Positions 52,004 to 64,000 of a stretch of 64,000 bases of DNA are shown piece after piece; position 1 is the first letter of the stretch, and every line of letters begins with the position of its first letter. A program made the translations under genes and the position numbers. Under the pieces are notes generated by a model. It made no database searches. It saw only the letters and a program-made list of their open reading frames with translations, and was not told where the DNA came from. Source of the stretch: Rotaria sp. Silwood1 (taxonomy: Eukaryota > Rotifera > Eurotatoria > Philodinida > Philodinidae); the NCBI GenBank assembly GCA_905250075.1, contig CAJNOP010000034.1, forward strand, positions 479,043 through 543,042, written 5' to 3'.

Positions 52004-52156
52004 GTAAGACTTCTGTTATGTCCAAAATGTAAACAAAATGTAGGTCAATTAGTAGAGAAACGAGGCAATTTGCAATGCAGAAACTTATTTTGTCCTCATT
52101 CATATTGTAGTCCCAAATTTCGAACGCTTCAATTAATCAGTTATTCCAAGATCTAA
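52004..52156 (+). CDS. Zinc-ribbon terminal exon (partial gene model)
   Basis: An open frame after a possible acceptor (TCATTAAG) encodes LLCPKCKQNVGQLVEKRG, then NLQCRNLFCPHSYCSPKF and about twelve more residues to TAA at 52154. Cysteines are spaced CPKC-x15-C-x4-C plus a further CPHSYC, the pattern of a zinc-ribbon or rubredoxin-like knuckle, which usually binds nucleic acid or protein. There is no start codon in frame, so upstream exons must exist if the gene is real; I could not place them. Too short to assign a family. Confidence 0.4.
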   Translation, partial: VRLLLCPKCKQNVGQLVEKRGNLQCRNLFCPHSYCSPKFRTLQLISYSKI

Positions 52157-55100
52157 TTAGGAGTTCTGTTCTATTGAAGATATAGAGATAGAAGCATAAA
52201 GATAAAAGAACACATTGTATTTGACACTATGGGCACAAACTTAATTGGATCAAAAACTGAAAGAGCTAAATAGAACATTGTGTACTATCATAATTACTTA
52301 TAAGAATTAAGACTTGAAAAATTAAGACGGTTCAGTCTTCTGTGTCTGTGTTTTCAAATATTGTTCTGATATCATTGCTTTAAAAATAATATAATTATGC
52401 AATTAAGTACTGCAAATCATAGTTCTACTTTCCGATTTCCAGAAAATGTTCAAACCGTAATATCCTAGTGAGGGTATGTAGCATGTGCAAGGAAGAATGT
52501 TGAGAGATGATCCACAGTCTCATCCACACAATATCAGTAAGACTATATCCAGATTGCAGACACGTTTTTTGTTCAATTACGGAAACATGTTTGTAAAGCG
52601 AAATGATAGGAGGAAAGAGAAAAAAATGGCTGTATAGTTGAATTACAACAAAGTTTATTAATTGTAAAAAATACAGAAAAAAAAATCATTCATGAAACAT
52701 ATTAGAATATCTAATATTTCTTAGTTTCAGGATGTGAGTGTAAGTAGGTCGGGATGGATGCTGTTGAATAGAAGACTTAGACATCTACATCCTAATATTC
52801 TTTCTTAATTCAAATTATCTACACTGATTCTCTTACTATATCTATTTTGGCACGTTTCAACGATGTAGTCATAGTTTTCTTTTATACTCCCCGCCATTCA
52901 TTTTGCATTATCGACATTTTTCTCCAACTAAGAAAATAAGTCGACAATCGAGAAGAGACAATGAATAAATATATCCTTTTAATTAAGTCTGATGTTATTT
53001 GATACTTTAAAAAGTGTTTGTAATGAGGAAACGCAATAGAAATGAGATCAATATAACTTTCTGCATTTTAAAATGCGAACATTTTTCTGATAAGTCATTT
53101 AACTTTTTGTTCGTCATTTGGAAGACAGGGAGATATCGTTTTCATATGCCAGTGAGAAAAATAATAAATAATATCATTTTTATATATATAGAGAGAGACA
53201 TTCATGCCTCTTGAAATATTCATTGTATTCAATATAAAGTTCAGTCGCATATCGAACATGTGTAAGTATTGAATTCATAAGTTCAATTCTGTTATTTAAT
53301 GATCGTTATGTATTAGCATATGATCTTACAGGTGTTGATTATAATAATTCTTTTTGTATTCATTATGAAATTATTTTTAGTTATATTATGTGTACATATG
53401 TACAGTTAGTTATGTTTAACAACTTTTAGTGAACTTTATTTTTTTTGTTTATCATATACATTCAATATGGAACTCTTTTGGTTTTTATATTAATTAAATC
53501 ATTATTGGTAACAATACTTATATGGCCAATTATATTATCAACTAATCGAATTAACTATGATTCGAGTTCATACGTATGTTTTATAACGATTAAGAAACGT
53601 CGACTTTTTATAATTTTGAGTATTAGTAACTAAGAAAATCTTTCTTTTTTCCTATGATGATAAATATCAATGGTTAACAGCCTATCCAAATCTATTATTG
53701 GAATACAAAAAAAATCTCTTATGGTTAATATCCAGCTTGCAGTAAAGATTTGCGAGTCGGTTGACTTGACATAATGTCATAGTATACTTTATCTTTCCTT
53801 TTTTTTCTTGTAGAAAATGAAAGTGAAATTGCCTATTAACATATACTTTTTCAATATATGGCTGATGATTTATTGAAGATTAGCTTTCTATCTGAAATCG
53901 AGATCAGGTGTTCAATTATGAGGGTCGAGAAAAAAACTTCAGCATATATTTGTTTATGTCTATTACATTGTCTTTGAGTTTTCATTTGTCAGATGATATG
54001 CGATGATTCTTTTGCTTTCTATCGACATATGTATGTATTCAAATATGATGATAAGAACTGAGAGGTCACGCTATTTGTGAATGTTTGTTTCTCCTTGATT
54101 TGTCAGATAAACAATGAAAATGGATAAGTTTCTTCATAACTTTATTTCTATTTATTGATTGTTGACAAATAACAATGTCATGGATTGAAATGTGCATGTA
54201 AAGCTTCGGATGAAGGCAACTGATGAATTGAAAACATTTTTCCTAATCAGTAATTATTACTTATATTTCAATTTTATTCATGTTAAGAGTATACCTCTAT
54301 ACTCTCTACAATGTTTTGTATTCATCTATATTAATAACTTACTGTTGACAGTGTCATTCAACTCTTCATCGACTTTTTATTCTTGTATTTAAACTTAATA
54401 TATTTGAAATATTATGTTTTATTTTAATTATTCATTAGACTATTATTGGATTTTTATTGATTCTATTTGATATCATTCATTAAAAATAAGTAAATTGATA
54501 GATAGAACTTATTCAATTAAAATAGTACTTGTATCAAATATTCGACTTCATTACTAATCTTATTACAAACGAAAAACAACAATTACACCTAGCACAACAA
54601 ATAGTTACAAATCTATACTAATTTAAAATTGAAACAAAAAAAAATTTGTAATTATTGTTGAAAGTTGAACGAATTAAATGAAAAATAAATTTCAAATAAT
54701 ATATTCATTCCCAATGTGTCTTCATCACAAAAATCTGTATGCATTAATCAAAATACCTGCAGATGTCATTAAGATGACACAATTTTTTTTTCTCAGCCAA
54801 ATTGATGATTATATCCGTATATATTTGTCATATATACCAAGGTTAGATAAGCAAACTTTTGTGTAGGATATTTGTCTCGTTTGCGTCATCAAGTTCGTTC
54901 ATTAATATTGAAGGTGAAATACATCGACGCCATTATCGTCTTGTTGTTGTTGTTGTTGTTGTTGATTTTTCAAGACTAGTAATTCTTTTACTTTTGCTTT
55001 CTCGAAGATCTGTCTTCTAGACAATTTATAATTAACAGATGTTCAATAACAAAGACATTAATTTTCTCTGATATTTGTGTCATTGATCAACAAAAAAAAA

Positions 55101-56384
55101 AAAAATAAATCAAAACTAGAATATTTTCCTACGAAAACGTTACTTAAACACCGGAAAATGATTCTATTAATGAATAGAAAAAAGATTGAATGAACATTAA
55201 ATAAGTGCGAAAGAAGAAAATAAAATCATTTTTCATATTCTTTAAAGACGCTTTTTTGACAGGTGATAATACGTATGTATTTATATATAAACGCAAAAGC
55301 AGACAAAAATGCTTCTTCGACTTCTTTTTCTTCTTTCTGTATTCTTATGCATTATAATAATGTTGATATTTTTGTGGCCATGTATACACAAAGACAAGCA
55401 TTTGCGCGTCTTTGTCCTTGATCGCATGTTTAGAAAAAGATCTAGATCCTTTTTCTCCGCTGCTACTTTGGTACGTCAACATAATAAGTAACAACTTTTC
55501 TTCTTCTTTTCTCTGTTATCTTTTTCCTTGGTAATCTCCATTGCCAATTGTCGTATGAGCAAAGTCTATCAGAAGCAGAAGCTTTTCTTATACATACATA
55601 GACAACGATAGCATAATCAAAGAGGCAGACGCTCCCACTCATTTTCTATATATGTTGTCTTATTTATGCGAAACTCTCGTCTTTTTTTCTTTCTTACATC
55701 GTCAAATTCTGTGTGCACTTTATTTAATATCACTATGCATCAAACGTTATATCATGATGCCAGTAATAATATTTGCGAATGATAATACTGGTAAAAATAA
55801 TCTACTTCTAATTAAACTCTATACAATAAATACTTCGCTTGTAGTATTAATAGATAGATAGGTGTGATATACGCATAATCTTACGTAGCAAGCTAGTTTT
55901 GTTTTCTGTTCTTTTTTTGGAGATGCATTGAATATCTGTTTTTTCACATCATTAAATAGATACTTTCTTTTATCAAATATACTTATAGTTAAGTACAAGC
56001 AAATAAAATTAAAGAATAAAAAGAGAAGAACACCAAGGTGTTGAATATGAGAGACGAAATTAAATGAGCTTGAGGAAAAAGTTATTGTATAATGTTTCTT
56101 TTTTTCTTTCTTCTTTCATCTTTATAAGTATGTTTTCCATGTCGAATAAAAATGTGCAGTATGATTAAGAGAGAACAGAAAAAAAAAACTTTTTTTTTTT
56201 TTTTGATTGAAAAATTTTGTAGAGCTTCCGTATTGAAGCATAATTTTCGTTTTTTTTTGCTTTTTACTACCACTGGCTTAAGTGTATCCGCGAACACGTC
56301 GATTCATTTGTTGGCAAACATTAATACGTATTATATAGGATTTCAGAGGATCATCATCGACACCTGTGATGCTCGTCGTCGTCG
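52157..56384. other. 4.2-kb AT-rich intergenic DNA
   Basis: No supported gene. Frames at 53445-53633 and 55309-55491 are hydrophobic because the DNA is T-rich and lack any partner exon. The stretch ends with homopolymer-rich DNA (about 56180-56260). Confidence 0.4.
54941..54964. repeat. (GTT)n microsatellite
   Basis: Eight tandem TTG/GTT triplets in intergenic DNA. Confidence 0.9.
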
Positions 56385-57961
56385 ATGCTTTACCATGTTA
56401 TTCGTCGTCCTTCTTCTCATAATATAATAAATTCTTCTAACCAATCAACAAATCATCAAGAAAGTGGGCCAGTTCCGACATCAAAGTTGATGCCACGGTA
56501 TCACTATTCGCGAATTGTTCCAACTACTGCTACAAATAATTCTGATTCATTTTTAACACGAAATAGTTTAGATGAACTTACATCAAAACCAACAATGACA
56601 GTGACAACGACGACGACGAGCAATAATAATAATAATAATAATAATATTAATTCTTATGGATCTTTTAAATCGACATTCATTCCGCTTGTTACCAATAATC
56701 GAACAATAGCACCAAATAGGCGTGATTTTATTCAGATACCAATAACTAGAGAAGATGGTACGCCTATTACACCAAATAATTATAGTCGATCTGTACCGAT
56801 TACTTTCATCAGTCAAACAACTACATTACCACCTGCTGGAAATAATAATAATAACAATAATAATAATGAAAGTATAAATTCAAAAGCAAATTTTATTAGT
56901 AAGTTTTGATTAAAATAACAAAAATAGATGTGAAAAAATTATTTTTATTAAAAGATCTTTTACGACCAAGTTCAAGATATTTTCAACATCATTTTAATAA
57001 TACTACTGATAAACCACCACCAGTATCATCATCATCATCATCATCAAGTATACCGCGTTTACCTTCTGTTACACGTCGTTTAAGTCTTACAATACCAATT
57101 ATGACAACAACAACAACACCTACAAATACTGATGATGACACAGCAAAATCAACAATTCCATCATCACCTATTCGACAAATTCCTATTCATCTTCCACCAC
57201 CAGCAACTGTTACTCCAATACCTATAAATAATTCTAATACGTCAAGTGCTATTATTCGTTCATCATCACAAACAAATTCAGTTGAAAGTCAAAAACCTGA
57301 TATAGAAGATGAATCATTATCACTCCCAACATTATTAACAATTAATAATTCTCAACAATCATCATCTGATTCAACTCTTACACCTTCAAACATATCACCT
57401 ATACGGCGAGCTGAAGCTATGGCTCGTGAAGCTATACAAGGTATTGCACGACTTCAACAACAACGAAATAGTTCAAAATCGGAAAATAATAATAAATCAC
57501 CTAATTTATCTCGTCGTGTTATTATAAATTTAAAAAATAATCAATCCGTTTTACTTGATAGTCGTCTTTCATCTGCAAAGAAACCACCACCAATTCCATC
57601 TTCTTCTCGGATAACACCAAGAAATAATTTTTTTCATATACCTGTTTTACATGAAATTCAAGTGCCTTCTCATCCAGCATCACAACAAACTGAAACTTCT
57701 TCTCAATTGTTATCTGCTAGTAATAGTAATAATGAAAGTTATAAAAATGAATTTCATATGGAAATCCCAGTTACAATTACTACTAGCAATGATCAAGAAA
57801 ATCAAAATGAAGTAATAAGTGGAAAAGAAGATGGAATAATGATTCACGAACGTATTCCATCTGGAAATAATAATTCAAATCAAACGCTCAAATCAATTTT
57901 AAAACGATCCTCGTCAAGAGAAACTGTTTCAAGAAAAAATGTAAGCTTTATGAATGCTTAA
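56385..57961 (+). CDS. Ser/Asn-rich protein with C-terminal PP1-docking motifs, two exons
   Basis: Exons 56385-56898 and 56955-57961, joined across a 56-nt intron (TTA|GTAAGT...AAAAG) to give 506 aa. The start is the first ATG after an in-frame stop. Most of the protein is disordered Ser/Thr/Asn/Pro-rich sequence with poly-Asn runs. A conserved-looking helix lies near residues 327-345 (RRAEAMAREAIQGIARLQQQ). The C-terminus holds SILK (residues 485-488) and K-N-V-S-F (499-503), matching the SILK and RVxF short motifs that together dock protein phosphatase 1 regulators, in their usual order and spacing. It may therefore target PP1 to some structure. A donor-like GTAAGC overlaps the RVxF codons, so an alternative spliced C-terminus cannot be excluded. 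Family not recognised. Confidence 0.65.
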
Positions 57962-59324
57962 TTTATTCGTGCATGTCTACATATATGTATGTACTTTTTT
58001 TCTTGTGTTTTTCTTTTTTGTTTTCTTGTTTTACTACGCCAAAGATGATGTGCGTTGTGTTCATTGAATAATAATAATAATAATAATAAAACAAAAAAAC
58101 ACAAGTTGAACTGATAAAACTATATTTAAAAAAGAACTTTGACGTGAGTTCCATTCTATTTTACAATCAAGTCAAATCATAGATATCTCAAAAGTTCATT
58201 GAATATATGTCAATCATTCGTCTATATCTGTGGGTTCTAATGAATTTTTTTCAAACATTACTGGTGTTGATGATGCTGTCTATGATGCTCTTCGATTACC
58301 TACTGATATGATTTTGGGTAGATGGTACTTTTATTTTTTTTTAAATGAAATGTAACATAAACACACATTGTGCTTCTCTAATTAGACGTGCATGTGTTGT
58401 AGAAAGAGTATATACATATATATTCCCAGTAAAAGATAGACTTCATTTAGTTGTTTAGGTAAGTTCGATTCTTTCTTTCTCTCATGATGATCGATGCACC
58501 GATAAGATAAGGAAACGGCAATGTTGCAATTTCGCAGCGTTGTTAGTAATGGCCAAAAAAATGAAGCGAAGAGAGAAAAGGTTTTTTTATGGATATGTGC
58601 AAGGGCTTATCTCTTCATCACATATAAGTGAATGACAAAAAATATCGGCACAGTGATTTTAACCTGTTCTCTCTCTCTCTCTCGATTTCTTTTTTTTTTT
58701 GTATATATTCTGACTTCAATCACAGACTCGCTTATCTCACCGGTGTAAGAGAATCAGATACTACTTAATGAAAAGAAAAACAGTTTCAACATGGAATTTT
58801 GATCATTCTTCTTTATATGTATACACTGTTTCAATCACTATCGTCCTCGTCATTAGTACTTTTCAATTTAGCAAAAAAAAATAATCAATGACACAAATCT
58901 CAATATATTATTAATGAGTTATTACGTCGAAAAACAACCCACCTGAGTTAGTTATTAATTCTGAATTATTCATTCATACCTTAATTATTCCCCTAGCCTT
59001 CTTATCAGTTACTTATCTTATACATGTTGCCTATCTTTATGCACTCGCCCCCTCACACAGCCACTTATGAGAAGCATATCTTAATATTATCTATAGCGAA
59101 CTAAAGCGGCAGAGAAAAAAAGTTAAAATAAACGGAACGTGATAGATTAAAAGATCGAATTCTCTTTCGATATATATATTGAACGTATTTTTTTATTGTC
59201 TCTATCCTTTCAATATTTCGTGATGTTCAATTTATTCTTATCTATGAAGAGAAAAGGATTATTATTGATCAGATTGCATTTCGTTTCTACATCTTCTTCA
59301 AATTTAGATATATATTCAATGGTC
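57962..59324. other. Region between the PP1-motif gene and the FOG gene
   Basis: Holds (ATA)n at about 58068-58087, a coding-like frame without a start at 58203-58355 (contains SNITGVDDAVYDALRLPTD), a (CT)n tract near 58670-58684 and the FOG promoter region. The coding-like frame may be a downstream exon of the preceding gene in an unexpected phase. Confidence 0.4.
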
Positions 59325-62300
59325 ATGTCGCGTCGTAAACAACGTAATCCAAAATCACTAAAAGGTAAACGATAAAATAATGTTTCTATTTTGTTTGTTT
59401 CTATTTTATTCTATTTGTTTTACTTTATAACACATAAGATGAGGAAATAATATATGATTTACCCGATGAACTTGAATTTGATAAACAAGTGAGTTTAAAA
59501 ATAACATTTATTCATATTCATTTATATGCTATTTTAAAATCTTTAGTCAATTCATATAATAGCTCGAAAGAATCTTAAACAAAATCATAGTTTTGGTCCA
59601 TTTCCTGTCATCTTACAAGTACGTGCTTATATCTTTCATTTATATATTCTTATGCGACAAAATTCTACAATGCGGCGTAAAATTATGTTATCAATCTCGT
59701 ATGAAAAAATTGAAAGGTGACCGATAAAAAAAAGAAAAATTTATGAACAATCTATGGATTATTTCTCGTTTTCTTATCGTTCATCCCAATTCAATGGGTC
59801 GTGTGTGTGGACAAGCATGGTTATCTTATTGTTTCTATCTACGCGTCGAGAGATGATAGGATAGTAGTGATGAAATAAAGAGTGAGAGAGAGAGAGAGAG
59901 ACGATAAAGAAAATGAATATTGGACCATTCTTATCTGTTGGAATAACTGAGTCAAAAAAAAGATAAAATGTTAAGATTTGTTATTTTTTTTTGTGCTTTG
60001 CATTTTATCATAGATTGAAGACCAAATAGAATGTTTTCAGTTACTGGATATTAAACATAATTGGCTTGTTCATTGTTCGATATCGAATAATTCTTCAATA
60101 AATTTAAATCTTATTTTCGAAAGTATAATAAATATTTTTTCTCTTTATTTAATTTATGTTTATATAATATTATTAGATAATCAATTATTTGTAAGGACAA
60201 AAGAATCTATTCCAATTGGTACAAGTCTTTGTTTGAATAAAATTATTCTTCCAAAATTAAATATGAATAAAGATATTCAAATAAAAAAAGAACCAACAGA
60301 AACTGAAATGAAAATCGAATTACCAACTAAAGAACATTATCGTAAGATTTTATTTCATTTGATTTTTAAATTGAATAAAATTTTATTTCGATTTTTGTTT
60401 TTCTTAGCTCTTATTTTTATGTGTGATACATGCGGTGTTCGATTTAGTAATCGAAATACATTAGATGCACATCGTCAACATTATTGTACGAAACGAGAAA
60501 CAACAAAAAGTCATTCGACAGGTAAATATGTTTTATAGATAAAAGTATATCTAATCTTCTATAGAATAAAAGCCATTCATTGCCATAAAATAAAATGCAT
60601 ATCTATACTTTATAGATTCAACTATTGCGGCTGGAATAAAAAGCATAAAACGCAAATCTACTGATGTAATTGATTCGTCATCAACGTCTACAAAACGTTT
60701 ATCTTTATTATCAAATGATACTTATTGTCATGAATGTGATATTTTATTTTCTAAGACAGATAACTTTATTCAACATAAATTATATTATTGTCAAACAAAT
60801 TCATCTTCTTGTAAATTACAGAATAAATCTATACCATTTGATCGTCCAGTTCAAATTGGACAATTTATCTATGTCCCTATACCTGTTATTTCTTCACAAA
60901 TTGATATTTCACATCAGGATAATAAACCATTAGATTTAAGTAAACCAAAGAAGAAAAATGATGAATATGAAAGGCAAATTGTTCCAGCAAATTTACCATT
61001 AGATTTATCGACTGAAAAAACGAAAAAGATTTTTCAACAACAACTGTTTCGATGTGAATATTGTTCTATATGTTTTCGTTCATTAAAAAATTTACATGCA
61101 CATCAAGATAATTATTGTATTGCATATCGAAAACAAAACAAAAATGATCATAATAATCTATCAACAGATGTTATTGAAAATAATCGGTAAGAATCAAAAA
61201 ATGATCTTATCAGATACTCAATATAATCTAAACAAGAGTTTGAATATTGAAAAAGAAATCAATATTTTTGTGGTCTTAATGTAAAGCGATGTAATGATTA
61301 GAATCTATTAATTTCTCAATGCAAACTTGAACTGAAGAAATCTATGCTAACAATCAGGAGATCAACGTAACACTAAAATGCATAGAAAGTTTTAAAATTT
61401 TATTATTTATTATTAATTTTGGTATAAATTTTTCAAGAGAAAAAGTCTAATGATAGTCAAACAGATAGATTATCAAGGAATTTTGGACAGTTTAACGCCT
61501 TGTCTTGTTAATAATAAACTTCTTATTTAATAGTTTCTTCGATCTGAAGATAGTTCTGCGATATAGCAGTCTAAAAACTGAGAATCATTAGAACCAGTGT
61601 TATGATCTTCAAAACTGACGATCTTACTTTATAAAATAAATCAAATAATAGTAAATATTAAACAATTTAATCTGGCAACTTGCATCTTTCTAGAAGCTGT
61701 CAAATACTTCAGGATACCTTCCTCTTCTTTTCGATTACTCTCGAGTCTTCGAGAGAGTACAGCTGGTTGGACGCGAGTTTTTACCACAGCTAGACTATTG
61801 AAAATGATGGAGCCCGTTTTACAGGAAAAAACTTGACAAGCAGGTGTTGCAGAGGTTTTGAAGATATCATCCAAAATTCCAGAAAATCTGCTTTAAAAAA
61901 TTTTTCTTGGAACATGGTTCCCGTCATTTTTGATAATCTAGTTGTAGTAATAATTAAAAATCGATCAGTTATACTCTTGCAGAGAACGAGAAGTACTTTA
62001 TAGAGGGGGGAAATATTTTTAAGTCTACTTCCAGTCAATATCCTACTGAACATTATTCCAGTAGATTGGTACTAAGCGGGTATCCGCTTGGGCGATAGAC
62101 TAGTTTGTTTAGTATTGTAAGAAAAATTTTTCGACAAGTTAGTTGATTGAACATTGAAAATTGTTCTTGAGTCAAGTATTGGAAAAGTCGAAAAGTTCCT
62201 GTTACTTATTTGTCGTAGAATGTTCTTTTGAGTGCCTTGAATCCAGTATATTCACTAGAGTAAATATTTTTATAATTTTATCCTTGTATCAAAAACTCGA

Positions 62301-63224
62301 ATGATTGATATTCTATGATGATTAATAAATTATACTATACTATGAAAATTTATATTTCAATATTCTTGATTCAAACAATATTTCTCTTATTTTGAAAATA
62401 GTTCTCAATCACCTGCATTATTTTCGTCGAACACTTTAAACTCTTCTCCAAATGGTTCACTAAATTCAATACATCGTCCATTTCTATTTATATGTCGTTT
62501 ATGCAAGTATCAAGGAAATACTCTTCGTGGAATACGTATGCATTTTAAATTTCATTTGTCAAATAATGAATCTTGCACTGATGATGATATTATTATAAAA
62601 TCAACAATGAACTCTTTAACTGTTCCAATACAAACAAATCAATTATTACTGAAATGCACGATCTGTTCTGCAATGTTCGATTATGAAGAAATACTTTTAA
62701 AACATATTATAAATGTACATACAAATAAAGCTTTACGTGAATGTTTAGAATGTCAATCAAGATTTAGTTCGAGATGGAATTTAACTCGACATATGAAATT
62801 AGCACATACAAATATAAAAAAAGATGATGATGATAATGATGATGATGATGATGAACAAAATGATCAACAAATAAAATCAAATGAATGTTTATTAGATGAA
62901 AATGATCAATCATCAGATTCTACGAATCTCATTCAAAAGATTCTTATGAAACCAATAGATAATAATTTAATGCATAAAAACTTATCTTGTCCTTTTTGTC
63001 ATGTTAAATTTAGTAGGATTGATACCTTAGAACAACATATGATAAATTATTGTGCATCCCGACCATCAACTAAAGAGGTGCTAAAATATATTAGCAAAAC
63101 AAAAACAAATGATACATATTGTTCGTCATGTCAAATTTCATTTCAACACAAAACTTCTTATGATGCACATAAAATGTATTATTGTCCTGATAGTAGTAAA
63201 GCTCATGTTAAAATATTAGTTTGA
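59325..63224 (+). CDS. ZFPM: FOG / U-shaped family zinc-finger transcriptional cofactor (ZFPM), eight exons
   Basis: Exons 59325-59364, 59439-59488, 59547-59618, 60014-60122, 60177-60341, 60408-60521, 60616-61186 and 62402-63224 (1944 nt, 647 aa); every phase agrees. The start MSRRKQRNPKSLKG matches the conserved FOG repression motif (MSRRKQ), which recruits NuRD in vertebrates. Exons 2-5 form a PR/SET-like domain (GPFPVILQ, NNWLVHCS-type strand, IPIGTSL). Eight fingers follow: C2HC at 151-172, 221-242 and 330-351; C2H2-like at 405-425, 459-480 and 488-509; C2HC at 570-591 and 614-635. C2HC fingers of this family bind the N-finger of GATA factors. Two CtBP-binding PLDLS motifs stand at 288-292 and 311-315. 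This is a nuclear GATA cofactor. An ATG two codons upstream (59319) is an alternative start. Vertebrate FOGs are longer with nine fingers. Confidence 0.93.
59883..59901. repeat. (AG)n microsatellite in FOG intron 3
   Basis: GTGAGAGAGAGAGAGAGAG, a short dinucleotide run inside the 395-nt intron. Confidence 0.9.
61187..62401 (+). other. Intron 7 of the FOG gene, expanded
   Basis: 1215 nt, against 53-395 nt for the other introns. About 61640-62110 is less AT-rich than the ends, with minus-strand frames of 77-87 codons lacking motifs, and could be an old insertion of unknown type. No terminal repeats were seen. Confidence 0.5.
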
Positions 63225-64000
63225 AGATTTGTTTTCATTTTTTTTGTTTGTTTGTTTGTATTTTTACATACGGTCTGTTTCTTTTTCATTCAAGTAATTA
63301 TAATTGGCAACTGGTAAAGAAAATCTTTTTTTTCTAGAAGCAAACGTAACAGAGAAAGAGTGATAGTTGAAACATGAGATTTTGTGAGATTAAATTACTA
63401 TTTAATTGAATACTAACGAGCGAACATATTCAACTGTCGGACGTCGTTCGACTTCATATGATGGTTAAGAGTAAGTCCTTGTACTGCTACGAAAATATTA
63501 AAAAGATTCGAGACAATATCCTGTTAATAAAAAATTATGGTCTTTTTAATGAAAATTTTACTGACAAGGAAACTACCTCAACTAACGGTCATCGTCGTTT
63601 AAGCTCATATTGGATTTGTAAGTAGATCTAAGGACGACTGGAATATTCTGAAAATTGCAGCCAAAAAGAATTTTCCTTCTTCAAGTTATTTAATTTTCAA
63701 GTAAAGACGATTTTCCTGGTATGTCTGTGGCAAAAGGCTATTTTTGAAAATTTTATATCTTGACGAAAGAATATTTTTTTTCGGCTGAAGTCTTCATGAT
63801 GTTCTTAGAGTTATTAGATCTATCTATAGACAAACTTTTAGATCAAGATTCCTTCATTGGATTTTTTGAGAACTACCTACAAATGAATCAAAAATTCAGT
63901 AAATCGATCACAACTCGACGACAAAGACTCATGGACAATTGAGTTAATTTTCTCTTGAGAGCAACGTGTCTCCAAAAAACTTAACACAAAGAATTTTTAC
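63225..64000. other. 3' flank of the FOG gene
   Basis: T-rich then AT-rich DNA. A 60-codon frame at 63760-63942 has no supporting evidence. The window ends without another recognisable gene. Confidence 0.45.

Noticed and set aside
53445-53633. Hydrophobic frame resembling a membrane segment
   Set aside because: No adjoining exons that would make a receptor or channel; composition alone explains it.
55309-55491. 60-codon frame with a hydrophobic N-terminus
   Set aside because: T-rich DNA gives hydrophobic peptides by chance; the candidate signal peptide has no mature domain or further exon.

Overview
The window looks like a bdelloid rotifer contig (order-level guess). It is AT-rich eukaryotic DNA. 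Most introns that can be defined are 45-90 nt with GTAAG-type donors, although several of 0.4-2 kb also occur. Metazoan regulators and a cholinesterase-type gene lie beside an intronless laccase and a GH5 beta-mannanase, the mixed animal and foreign gene content typical of bdelloids. No species is asserted.

Positions 1-25 kb form an accessory block: a short coiled-coil gene (763-1794), decayed coding sequence (about 2.0-3.2 kb), a tRNA-like SINE remnant (about 4.0 kb), a secreted laccase (5359-7083), a MULE-type transposase relic (minus strand, about 9.0-9.75 kb), a secreted three-exon GH5 mannanase (11025-14735) whose long first intron holds a hairpin and an assembly gap, a hAT-like relic (about 17.6 kb), a type II membrane glycosyltransferase-like gene (minus strand, 18184-19149), a 252-bp solo LTR with a perfect 5-bp target duplication (20801-21052) and a 348-bp foldback MITE (22314-22661). 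Much of the rest has no visible gene. The two hydrolytic/oxidative enzymes both act on plant or fungal polymers and are the best candidates for horizontally acquired genes.

Positions 26-64 kb are a host-gene block. A five-exon gene (26249-35439) encodes a very large low-complexity nuclear-type protein with one short coiled coil. A 1.2-kb long-TIR DNA transposon (36824-38057) separates it from a six-exon cholinesterase-type carboxylesterase on the minus strand (39639-41880). Next come a tiny two-exon gene (minus, 44197-44502), an intronless coiled-coil protein (45723-46817), a small foldback MITE (48717-48891), a zinc-ribbon terminal exon (about 52.0 kb), a Ser/Asn-rich protein ending in SILK and RVxF-type PP1 docking motifs (56385-57961), and an eight-exon FOG/U-shaped (ZFPM) zinc-finger cofactor with two CtBP-binding PLDLS motifs (59325-63224).

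Gene models were assembled by eye from open frames, splice consensus and phase. Where splicing keeps the frame and restores a known domain (mannanase, esterase, FOG) I am confident. Where a gene is unrecognised I say so.
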